Assembly: GCF_001613305.1 (NCBI RefSeq)
Contig: NZ_BDCC01000066.1
Coordinates: 26,450 to 90,449, forward strand
Reading direction: 5' to 3'
DNA: 64,000 nucleotides
DNA from: Nocardia vaccinii NBRC 15922
GTDB lineage: Bacteria; Actinomycetota; Actinomycetes; Mycobacteriales; Mycobacteriaceae
This document shows positions 23,938 to 31,518 of the stretch, one piece after another; position 1 is the first letter of the stretch, and each line of letters starts with the position of its first letter. Under the pieces are notes generated by a model. That model did no database searches. It worked only from the letters and a program-made list of their open reading frames with translations, and was not told the origin of the DNA. The position numbers were made by a program, and so were the translations under genes.

Positions 23938-26900
23938 CTAATCGACTGTTTCTCGGCCCTCGACATTTTCGTGGCGCGCTACGACCCAGGCCGCTATCTG
24001 TGCGCGTGAGGTGAATCCGAGCTTGGTCAGAATGTGTTCGACATGGCCCTGCGCGGTTCGCTGGGAGATCACCAACTTCGTGGCGATCTGCTTGTTGGTC
24101 ATGCCCTGCGCGACGAGTTCGGCGACCTGCGTTTCGCGTTTGGTCAACACCTTCGACGCGCCCGCGGCGGCATTGTCCTCGGCGGAACGAGCGCCGAGCG
24201 CCGAAGCCACCGCGGCGGCGGCCGTCATATGCCGTCCTTTCCGCACCGCCGAATCGAATTGCCGCGCACCCAGGTCACGCCGTGCGACCCGGGCGCATTC
24301 GTCGTGCCGGGACACCTCCTGCGGAGTGTTGATCCAGTTGATACCCGTCGATCGGGCCAATTCTTCCGCGGCTCCCAGCAGAACAGCCGCGCGCTCGACG
24401 TCGCCCTCGTCGGCATGAATCCAGGCCAGGGCCTCCAAGCCACCCGAGGCGGTGACCGGGCTGTGCATGCGTCGGTCCAATCGCAACGCTGTCTCGAGCA
24501 ATTGCCTCGAGCGGTTCCGCTCCCCTTGCTGCAGGGCGACTTCACCCATGACCAACAGGGCATACGAGCGCTGGATCGTCTCGCCGTGCGCTTCGGTGAT
24601 CGCGATTGCCCGCCGCAGGCTCCCCATCGCCTGTTCGATATCGCCGTGTGCGCGGTACGCCATACCGAGGAGGATCAGGGCGGCGATCTGGTGGCGTGGT
24701 TGCCCCAGCGACTCGAGCATACCGGCGGCGGCCTCCAAAGTGGAACTCGCGGAGGTGAATTCACCGCCGACCAGTGCGTACACGGCGTCGCTCAGGTCGG
24801 CTACGACGCGGGTCATCGTGTCATTCGAGCGGTCGGCGAGCGCCCGCACCTGTGCGGCCATCGCGGCCGCGGAGCGCAGATCGCCCTGGAGTGCTGCCAG
24901 CGATACCGCGACGAACAGTGCCTCGCAACGGTCCGATGGTGATTGCGGTGCGGGGTGGTTCAGCATGCGGTCGATCCATCGCCGAGCTTCGCTGTAGTGA
25001 CCTCGGGCCTGCCAGTACAGGGCCAGTGCGTTGACCATGCGCAATCCGATGGCGGCCGCTTCCTCGCTGTGGTCGGCGCAGCAACTTTCGATGGCCTCCC
25101 GAAAATTGGACTGTTCCCGCTCGACGCGATCGATCCAGTCGAGTTGGCGGTCGCTGATCCACCCGGCCTCCACATCGCGTGCCATGCGCGCGTACCAGTC
25201 GCGGTGGGCGCGCTGTATTCGCGCCTGGTCGCCGCCCGCGCGCAACTTCTCCCTGCCGTATTCCCGCAGTGTCTCCAGCAGCCGGAAACGGACCGCGTCA
25301 TCGGTCTCGTCACGGATGACGATCGACTTGTCCACCAGGGACGACAAGGTATCGACCAGGCTCTGTGCGGCCGAATCGGAGCCGCACACCTGCTCGGCGG
25401 CGTCGAGTTCGAAGCCCCCGGAGAATACCGACAACCGGCACCACAGCAGTTGTTCGCTCTCGGTGCACAGCTCGTAGCTCCAGTCGATGCTCCATCGCAG
25501 AGTCTGCTGCCGGGTAGGCAGATCTCGGCTGCTTCGAGTGAGCAGTGCGTATCGGTCGGTCAGCCGCTCCAGAATCTGCGCTGGCGACATCGCCCGCAGC
25601 CGGGCGGCCGCGAGTTCGATCGCCAGGGGCAGGCCGTCCAGTCGGGCACAGATCGTCGCGATATCGGCTTTGTTGGATTCGGTGACCTCGAAGCCCGGCA
25701 CTGTCTCGGCGGCACGCTCGGCGAACAACGACACGGCGTCGTATCTGGGCAAACCACGTAGCGACGGCTCCCAATCCGGAGGGGGCGCTGTCAACGGGTG
25801 CACCCTGAGCACTGCCTCGCCCCGGATATCCAGCGGCTCACTACTGGTGGCCAAGATCCGCAGTTCGAGGCAGGACCGCAGCAACATGGTCGCCAGGTCG
25901 GCCACCGCGGCCACCAGGTGTTCGCAGCTGTCCAGGAGCAGCAGGCTCCTTCGCTGACCGAAGAAGCCGAGTAGCACCTCCGGCAACGGCTGGGCGCTCC
26001 AGTCACCCACACCGACCGCGGCCATGACCACGTTCATCAGCAGTGTGGGATCTCGCAGCTCACCGAGCTCGACCAGCCAGGTGCCATCGGGGAAATCCCG
26101 TCGCACACTCGCGGCGGCCCGTACCGCGAGCCTGGTTTTCCCGACACCACCCATCCCGGTGAGCGTCACCAGCCGCGACGAGGCAAGCAGATTCTTCACC
26201 TCGGACAACTCGCTGCGGCGATCGACGAAACTGGTCAGCTCGGCAGGGAGGTTCCCCTTCGGGTGCCGCGGCGTGATCGGTGACGGCGAGGCTTCGGCGG
26301 ACGGATCGCTGCTGCCGGTCTTGTTCCCGGTCGGCGAGTCGGTGTGCAGGGCCATCTCGTCGACCGGAAGTCCGCGAGCCATTTCGATACTTCGAAGCCG
26401 CTCGCCGAGTTGCTCGGCCGTCGGTCGGTCACTCGGTGTGGTCGACATCGCCGATTCGACGGCGGCGGATATGTCCTCCGGTATGCCGTGCTCGCGCAGG
26501 TCGGGCGCGGGTTGACTGCTGATTCGGATGAACTGCGCGACCACCTGCTCGCCACTGCGCCGCTCGAACGCGGCATAACCCGACAGTGCTGTGAACAGGG
26601 TGGCACCGAGGCCGTAGACGTCGGCTAGCGGCGTGGGCTGGGCGCCGGACAAGACCTCGGGTGCGGTATATGCGGGGGAGCCGGTGACGGTGCCCGTGGT
26701 CGTCCGAAAGCCATCCGTCATATGTGCGATGCCGAAATCGGTCAGCGCCGGCTCACCGTAGTCGGTGAACAAGATGTTCGCCGGTTTCACATCGCGGTGA
26801 ACGATCCCGGCCCGATGCGCGGACACCAATGCACCGGCGATTTTCACTCCGAGCCGCAGCGCCGCGGCGATCGACAGCGGGCCGTGCTGCCGGATCTGCG

Positions 26901-27237
26901 ATTCGAGCGAGTCGTGAGCGTGGTACGGCATCACCAGATAGGGCAGGCCGCTGTCCGTCACGCCCGCCTGCAATACGCTGACGATGTTGGGATGACCCGT
27001 CAGCCGGGCCATCGCTCGTTGCTCTCGGAGAAACCGTTCGCGGTCGGCTTCGTCGAAGTCGGCGGTCAGGACCTTCACGGCGACGGCGCGGTCGAGGCTG
27101 ATCTCGGTGCACCGGTACACCACGCCGAACCCGCCTCGGCCGATCTCCCGGGCGTCCTCGAATCCCGCCGCGCGCAACTCCTCGGTGATCGTCGACCCGA
27201 TCACTCGCTGGGTGCTCAACGGATCATTGCTCTCCAT
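23938..27237 (-). CDS. Ser/Thr protein kinase - STAND ATPase - TPR - LuxR regulator (PknK-like)
   Basis: Multidomain signalling protein of 1,099 aa. Residues about 25-285 are a Hanks-type kinase: glycine loop GRGGFG (33-38), Lys55, HRD (147-149), DFG (167-169) and an APE-like TAPE. A linker is followed by a STAND/NB-ARC ATPase with Walker A GMGGVGKT (361-368) and LLLLDSCEH. Then comes an alpha-helical TPR-like region (about 690-1000), and a LuxR helix-turn-helix ends the protein (LTKRETQVAELVAQGMTNKQ, about 1025-1085). The N-terminal 200 residues closely resemble mycobacterial PknK, which lacks this LuxR end. ATG 27237 is chosen by domain; upstream in-frame ATGs are possible. Target genes unknown. 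Confidence 0.87.
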   Translation of the reverse strand: MESNDPLSTQRVIGSTITEELRAAGFEDAREIGRGGFGVVYRCTEISLDRAVAVKVLTADFDEADRERFLREQRAMARLTGHPNIVSVLQAGVTDSGLPYLVMPYHAHDSLESQIRQHGPLSIAAALRLGVKIAGALVSAHRAGIVHRDVKPANILFTDYGEPALTDFGIAHMTDGFRTTTGTVTGSPAYTAPEVLSGAQPTPLADVYGLGATLFTALSGYAAFERRSGEQVVAQFIRISSQPAPDLREHGIPEDISAAVESAMSTTPSDRPTAEQLGERLRSIEMARGLPVDEMALHTDSPTGNKTGSSDPSAEASPSPITPRHPKGNLPAELTSFVDRRSELSEVKNLLASSRLVTLTGMGGVGKTRLAVRAAASVRRDFPDGTWLVELGELRDPTLLMNVVMAAVGVGDWSAQPLPEVLLGFFGQRRSLLLLDSCEHLVAAVADLATMLLRSCLELRILATSSEPLDIRGEAVLRVHPLTAPPPDWEPSLRGLPRYDAVSLFAERAAETVPGFEVTESNKADIATICARLDGLPLAIELAAARLRAMSPAQILERLTDRYALLTRSSRDLPTRQQTLRWSIDWSYELCTESEQLLWCRLSVFSGGFELDAAEQVCGSDSAAQSLVDTLSSLVDKSIVIRDETDDAVRFRLLETLREYGREKLRAGGDQARIQRAHRDWYARMARDVEAGWISDRQLDWIDRVEREQSNFREAIESCCADHSEEAAAIGLRMVNALALYWQARGHYSEARRWIDRMLNHPAPQSPSDRCEALFVAVSLAALQGDLRSAAAMAAQVRALADRSNDTMTRVVADLSDAVYALVGGEFTSASSTLEAAAGMLESLGQPRHQIAALILLGMAYRAHGDIEQAMGSLRRAIAITEAHGETIQRSYALLVMGEVALQQGERNRSRQLLETALRLDRRMHSPVTASGGLEALAWIHADEGDVERAAVLLGAAEELARSTGINWINTPQEVSRHDECARVARRDLGARQFDSAVRKGRHMTAAAAVASALGARSAEDNAAAGASKVLTKRETQVAELVAQGMTNKQIATKLVISQRTAQGHVEHILTKLGFTSRAQIAAWVVARHENVEGRETVD

Positions 27238-27688
27238 CCCAATGCCCAAGCCCATCGGTTTCGCCGGGAACATCGATGTACCGACGCCAACCCAGGATAT
27301 CGCGACAGCCGGTTTGCCACGCCTGTCGATCTGCGTCCTGTGCGAAATGTGTACCCGCCCGCGCCGACGGTTTTCGGCCGCGGTTTCCGTCGCTGGAATA
27401 TACCGGACGGCGGTCGCCGGGCACGTCTTTTCGGGACGTCCCGAGAATCCTCGAATACCGCTGTAGTGCAATAACTTTCGCCGTAACTGCACAAACCGTC
27501 CATGGGTGGGAGCTGCGTCGACTGCGCACTTGCGTCAACTGCGGGCATGCGGGTGATGTGCGAAACCTCGTATCGCCGGAAATCGACGACGACGAACGTC
27601 GGTGTTCGGTAGCTGCGGGGAAGCTCGGTACGCGGCCTCGGGCCGGTGCCTGGTCGAGCACCGGCCGATCAGAGCCGTGACGCGATGG
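27238..27688. other. Promoter region of the kinase-regulator gene
   Basis: About 451 bases with no convincing gene. It carries the TCGGGACGTCCCGA palindrome (27431-27444), and the interval from 27400 to 27620 has lower GC than flanking coding sequence. Confidence 0.5.
27431..27444. promoter_or_regulatory. Perfect GC-rich palindrome before the kinase-regulator gene
   Basis: TCGGGAC-GTCCCGA is a perfect 14-base palindrome about 195 bases upstream of the kinase-regulator start. It uses the same GGGAC/GTCCC arms as the DosR-like boxes elsewhere in the window, but without the four-base spacer, so a different factor may bind. Confidence 0.45.
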
Positions 27689-29131
27689 TCAGGGCCTGGG
27701 TCGCACATTCTCGAGTGCTATCGGCGGAAAGTATGCGTCCACGAACGTGCGATGCCACCACGATCGCTCGCGCAGCAGCTCGCGGGGGGTGGTGAAGCGG
27801 TAGCGGTAGAGCTGCGCTCGCAGAAAGCGCGGCGGGGATCCGGGGAACGGGTTGTGCCGGAGCAATCGCACGGTCGCCGGATCGTTCCGCAGCAGCCGGA
27901 CCGCGAGCGGCACCAGCCATACCGGGCGCGAGAATGGTGAGAGCGCGGCGAACCACATGAGCCAATCCAGACGAAGGTGGTAAGGCGCCCACTGTCCGGG
28001 CAGCCGGTGCGGATCGCCGGGCTTACCTCTGAATTCGTATTCCTGCCACACTGTCCGGTCCGTGATGCGCGGCTCGGCGGTGCCCTCGATGACGATCTCG
28101 TGGCGTGTTCGTTGGATGCCGCCGAAGGCTCCGTACGTATTGACCAGGCGGTACGGGTCGAAGGACATGTTCATGCGCTGGTGGTGGGAGAGCAGGTTGC
28201 GTGCCGGACGATAACTCAGCACCACCACCAGCGCGGTGAACGCGATGATCAGGGCGATGAACCACGGCGCGGCTGCCGGGAGCGCCGGAGCATGGGGGAT
28301 CGGCAGCACCGTGGCCGCCACGGAATCCGGGATGGCGGCCGCGGCAAGCAGGATGGTCAGCCAGTTCAGCCAGGCGAAATTACCCGACAGCACCAGCCAG
28401 AGCTGGGTCACGACGACGATTGCGCCGGCGCTACCCGCGACCGGTTGCGGGGCGAACAGCCCCAGGGGGACGACGAGCTGCGCGAAGTGGTTGGCCCCCA
28501 CCTCGATTCGGTGCAACGGCTTGGGCAAGTGATGGAAGAACCAGCTCAACGGTCCCGGCATCGGCTGGGTCTCGTGGTGGTAGTACAGGCAGGTCAGGCT
28601 ACGCCAGCAAGGGTCGCCGCGCAGTTTGATCAGTCCGGCGCCGAACTCGACCCGGAACAGCAGCCACCGCGCGAGCCACAGCACCAGCACCGGCGGCGCG
28701 ACCCGGTCGTTGCCCAGAAAGATCGTCAGAAATCCGGTCTCGAGTAGCAGGGACTCCCAGCCGAAGGCGTACCACACCTGGCCGACGTTGACGATCGATA
28801 GATACAGCGCCCACAGGATCAACCAGATCGCCATCGCCACCCCCAACGGCACCAGATCGGCGAGGCCGGCGCAGACCGCCGCCGCCAGGGCCGCCCCGGA
28901 CCAGGCCACGGCGGCGAAGAACCGGTCGGAGTAGTGCAGTTGGAAAATGCTCGGAGCCTGCCGGAACGATCGCCGGGCGAGGAACCGGGGCACCGGAAGC
29001 ATCCCGTGCGTGCCGATCAGCGCCCGGAATTGCCGGGCAGCCGCTACGAAGGCCAGCACGTAGACGGCCGCTGTGCCTCGCTCGAGCACCTGTCGGCCGA
29101 ACCAGTATTCGGGTGCGTCGAACCATCCCAT
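27689..29131 (-). CDS. Lipase maturation factor (LMF1)-family membrane protein
   Basis: Polytopic membrane protein (480 aa), mostly hydrophobic in the first 340 residues, with the family block WRSLTCLYYHHETQPMPGPLSWFFH and the C-terminal MNMSFDPYRLVNTYGAFGG, YEFRGKPGDP and HRLDWLMWFA-type segments. In vertebrates LMF1 helps lipases fold in the ER; the role of bacterial members is not established. ATG 29131 has GAGGAG eight bases upstream. It stands alone on the minus strand. No lipase gene is adjacent, so involvement in secreted lipase folding would be speculation. Confidence 0.85.
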   Translation of the reverse strand: MGWFDAPEYWFGRQVLERGTAAVYVLAFVAAARQFRALIGTHGMLPVPRFLARRSFRQAPSIFQLHYSDRFFAAVAWSGAALAAAVCAGLADLVPLGVAMAIWLILWALYLSIVNVGQVWYAFGWESLLLETGFLTIFLGNDRVAPPVLVLWLARWLLFRVEFGAGLIKLRGDPCWRSLTCLYYHHETQPMPGPLSWFFHHLPKPLHRIEVGANHFAQLVVPLGLFAPQPVAGSAGAIVVVTQLWLVLSGNFAWLNWLTILLAAAAIPDSVAATVLPIPHAPALPAAAPWFIALIIAFTALVVVLSYRPARNLLSHHQRMNMSFDPYRLVNTYGAFGGIQRTRHEIVIEGTAEPRITDRTVWQEYEFRGKPGDPHRLPGQWAPYHLRLDWLMWFAALSPFSRPVWLVPLAVRLLRNDPATVRLLRHNPFPGSPPRFLRAQLYRYRFTTPRELLRERSWWHRTFVDAYFPPIALENVRPRP

Positions 29132-29557
29132 GTCCGTAGCTCCTCGGGTTCCCATTGTGATACCCCGGCCGGAGTCCGGAAACCCGCGACAGGGTGAACG
29201 GCGGAGCCGATGACCGTTGATGCCGAGCCACTGTTGTCCGCGGTCCGCCGAGCGTGCCGATAACCTCCGTGTCGGGAAGGCGGGGGTCGGCGTCAGGGCG
29301 AGCCGTCTTGCTCATGGCAGGTGGCGAAAGCCCGCGTCGTCCGGTCGGTCACGGTGGTGTGACGGCAGGCGGGACGGCACGTTCCCAGCCGAGCAGTGAC
29401 CATCGCGGCAGCCGGCGGGGTGCGTCGTGTGGTCCTTATTCGGCGCGTTGCGTCGGTGACATCGGTACCTGTTGTGATGTGGGTCTATCGCTGGGGTTGC
29501 TCGGGTAAACTTCGATTGTCTCGTAGGTGTCCCAATGGTGAACGCGACGGAGTGGCG
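29132..29557. other. Divergent promoter region
   Basis: About 426 bases between the LMF-like gene (minus) and the first small membrane-protein gene (plus). No gene, strong palindrome or terminator was recognised. Confidence 0.4.
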
Positions 29558-29983
29558 ATGAACATTTCCGAAGGCGTGGCGGACATGATTGCCCGGACGG
29601 CCGACGTAACGATGGCTGCCTCGGGGGCCGTGGGCGGTGCTGCTGTCAACGGCGTGATCGGCGGCGTGCGAGGTGCTGCGGTCGGTGTGAAGAACGGGAT
29701 GAGCAGCGGCAGTCACTCGGCGCCGGCGGCTGCGCTGGCGTTGTCGGCGGTCGGTGTCGCGGGTCTGGTGGACTGGCCCGTACTGGTCGGCGTCGGCGGC
29801 GCGGTCCTGCTGGTCCAGCGGCTCGGGCAGCGATCTGGCAGGCTGTCGGCGCCTGGTGTCGGCGGTCGCGACGGAAAGGCCGATTCGCAGCCGGCCGGTG
29901 GGCGAGCTTCACACCGGGGTGGCGGTGGCGCGAAATCCGCGGCCAAGCGCCCGGCCCGCACGCACTCGCCGACTGGAAGTTGA
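29558..29983 (+). CDS. Small membrane protein, paralogue of the ATPase-linked protein
   Basis: 141 residues; no named family recognised. The N-terminus (MNISEGVADMIARTADVTMA) is followed by a Gly/Ala-rich stretch with AAVNGVIGGVRGAAVGVKNG, then a hydrophobic segment AALALSAVGVAGLVDWPVLVGVGGAVLLVQRL, given here as ALALSAVGVAGLVDWP and VLVGVGGAVLLVQRL, and a basic Lys/Arg-rich tail. Layout and the VxGLVDWP motif match the protein at 31045-31518, so they are paralogues. The ATG has GGAG seven bases upstream. One or two membrane passes with a cytoplasmic basic tail are likely. Function unknown. Confidence 0.7.
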   Translation: MNISEGVADMIARTADVTMAASGAVGGAAVNGVIGGVRGAAVGVKNGMSSGSHSAPAAALALSAVGVAGLVDWPVLVGVGGAVLLVQRLGQRSGRLSAPGVGGRDGKADSQPAGGRASHRGGGGAKSAAKRPARTHSPTGS

Positions 29984-30203
29984 CGTTCACGCAGGCCGGG
30001 TACCGACGCTGACCGGCTGCCGGATGCTGTCCGCGCGCTGCTGTTGCGGTGGCTTCATCGGCGGCCGGCGGTCGGAGGGGTGTTCAGTCGACGACTTCGA
30101 TGAAGCCGGCGCGCAACAACACCGCGTACAACTGACGGAACGGCACGGTGAGCACCTGTGTCAGGGCTCCCGTCAACTGATCCGACCCGACGCTCGCATT
30201 GGT

Positions 30204-30223
30204 AGGTATCACCCTCGATACCT
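30204..30223. promoter_or_regulatory. Inverted repeat ahead of the 88-residue membrane protein
   Basis: AGGTATC-ACCCTC-GATACCT is a perfect 7-6-7 inverted repeat, 53 bases upstream of the ATG at 30276, a good position for an operator. It may alternatively be a weak terminator for the preceding gene, but no T-run follows. The surrounding gap 29984-30275 has no supported gene. Confidence 0.5.
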
Positions 30224-30275
30224 TGCTGACCCCCGGCATCGAAGACTCGAACAGATAATGACCTGGAGGCAACAA

Positions 30276-30542
30276 ATGGCCGAAAAGTCACCTGACGGCC
30301 ACCGGAACGCCGTCGATCGTGTGCTCGCCGCGCAGGGTTTCACGGTGGAATTGCCGGTATTCGGCCGGGTCCGGATCCCGCGGCCCGAGCAGTTGGCGTA
30401 TTACAGTGCGCTCGGCGCCCTGGCCGCAGCGGAGATCATCGAATGGCCTGTCGCGGTGGTTCTCGCGGCAGGTCACTGGCTGATACAGGATCAGCACAAT
30501 CGCGTTGCCCACGAGATCGGCGAGGCCCTCGAAGAGGCTTAG
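30276..30542 (+). CDS. Small hydrophobic protein with IEWPVAVVLAAGHWLI segment
   Basis: 88 residues. An N-terminal charged half (GFTVELPVFGRVRIPRPEQL) leads into a membrane segment YYSALGALAAAEIIEWPVAVVLAAGHWLI, given as ALGALAAAEIIEWP plus VAVVLAAGHWLI, and a short acidic amphipathic tail. GGAGG is six bases ahead of the ATG. The E-W-P motif inside the hydrophobic stretch parallels the D-W-P of the two flanking small proteins, suggesting a related fold. Function unknown; its place between those proteins and the ATPase suggests a shared membrane role. Confidence 0.7.
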   Translation: MAEKSPDGHRNAVDRVLAAQGFTVELPVFGRVRIPRPEQLAYYSALGALAAAEIIEWPVAVVLAAGHWLIQDQHNRVAHEIGEALEEA

Positions 30543-31044
30543 ATTCCGTTCCGCACGGCCATTGCGTGCGGCATGCTCGCGGCTCCGGCGGGTCGGGTGC
30601 GGCGCGCGGTGTACGAGTGATTATGTATGCCGCTGTGCGGCAACGGATTTCGGCATTCGACGCGAGCAGGGCCGATTTCGCGCTCGGTGACGACCGGCCG
30701 TCGACGAGAAAGCCGCCGGCGCGCTCGTCGTGTTTTGGCCGCGTCGGGCCACGCGGCGGGGGTGCCCCGCGGAGCCGGATCAGGGCAGAACCCGCGGAAG
30801 GTGCGCCAGCAATATCGTGGCAATCGCTCTTTGTCGGGTAGTCGAAATTCCATTGCTGCGCCGGTGTTGCGGGCATCGATACCAGTTTTACTAGGGCTTT
30901 CGTGTCTCTGGTGTGCAACGGACGAGCAGGTTATTCCGCTTTCGATCTCGATGAGCGTAGGCTGAGGTGAACATTGGGGGGTATTCTGGCAACGCACTGG
31001 TTTCCGCGGGAAGTTTCGAGCTACCTACGACGACTGGGGTGTGA
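30543..31044. other. Intergenic gap upstream of the ATPase gene pair
   Basis: About 502 bases, the second longest gene-free gap in the window. No convincing frame, repeat or known box. The last 150 bases (30880-31040) are relatively AT-rich and probably contain the promoter of the 157-residue protein and the ATPase. Confidence 0.4.
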
Positions 31045-31518
31045 ATGATGAGTGTGGCATCCGAAACTGTCAGGACCCTGGGCGCCGCGGCGTCGGCGAC
31101 TGTCCATACGGCCGAGGCGGCCGGGGGAGCCGTCGTCGGGGCGGTGACCGGTGCCGCGCGGGGCACGGTCGAGGGCGCGGTATCCGGCGCGCACGGCGGG
31201 ATCGATATGCCGACGGCCACTGTGCTCGGCGTCATCGCGGTGGGTGTGACGGGGCTGGTCGACTGGCCGATAGCGGTGGCCGCGGGCGGGCTCGCGGGTG
31301 CGGGGTATCTGTTACGGCGTGCCCGAACCGAATCCGGCGAGCACGCCACCGTCGAACGGCCGAAGCCGCGCAAGACCGCCCGGCCGAGACAGGCCACCGC
31401 TGGTCAGAAAAAGTCCGCTGCCAGCCAGAAAAAGCCCACTGCCAGCCAGAAAAAGCCCACTGCCAGGCAGAAACAGTCCACTGCAGGTACGCGGCGGTCG
31501 CGGCCCGCCGCACGGTGA
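31045..31518 (+). CDS. Small membrane protein coupled to the CtpI-like ATPase, Lys-rich repeat tail
   Basis: 157 residues. Residues 1-50 form a Gly/Ala-rich amphipathic region (GGAVVGAVTGAARGTVEGAV). Residues about 55-92 are hydrophobic with VGVTGLVDWPIAVAAGGLAG. The tail is basic and carries four 7-residue repeats of the type QKKPTAS. The TGA overlaps the ATPase ATG (TGATG), so the two proteins are made in coupled fashion and may interact. It is a paralogue of the 29558-29983 product. Start is ATG 31045, with a second ATG one codon on; a GGGG stretch serves as a weak ribosome site. No known function. Confidence 0.75.
   Translation: MMSVASETVRTLGAAASATVHTAEAAGGAVVGAVTGAARGTVEGAVSGAHGGIDMPTATVLGVIAVGVTGLVDWPIAVAAGGLAGAGYLLRRARTESGEHATVERPKPRKTARPRQATAGQKKSAASQKKPTASQKKPTARQKQSTAGTRRSRPAAR
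31405..31488 (+). repeat. Four tandem 21-bp repeats inside the small membrane protein gene
   Basis: Four consecutive 21-base units beginning CAGAAAAAG (31405, 31426, 31447, 31468); units 2 and 3 are nearly identical. They encode QKKSAAS, QKKPTAS, QKKPTAR and QKQSTAG. Being exact codon multiples, the copy number can change without breaking the frame. Confidence 0.9.

Noticed and set aside
30084..30275. 63-codon minus-strand frame ending AVLLRAGFIEVVD
   Set aside because: Some protein-like composition, but the start region overlaps the 7-6-7 inverted repeat and the ribosome site of the opposite gene, and no family is recognised. It could be a remnant; not annotated.
31405..31488. Possible CRISPR-like array
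   Set aside because: Units are directly adjacent 21-mers without spacers and encode a 7-residue repeat in frame; it is a coding tandem repeat.
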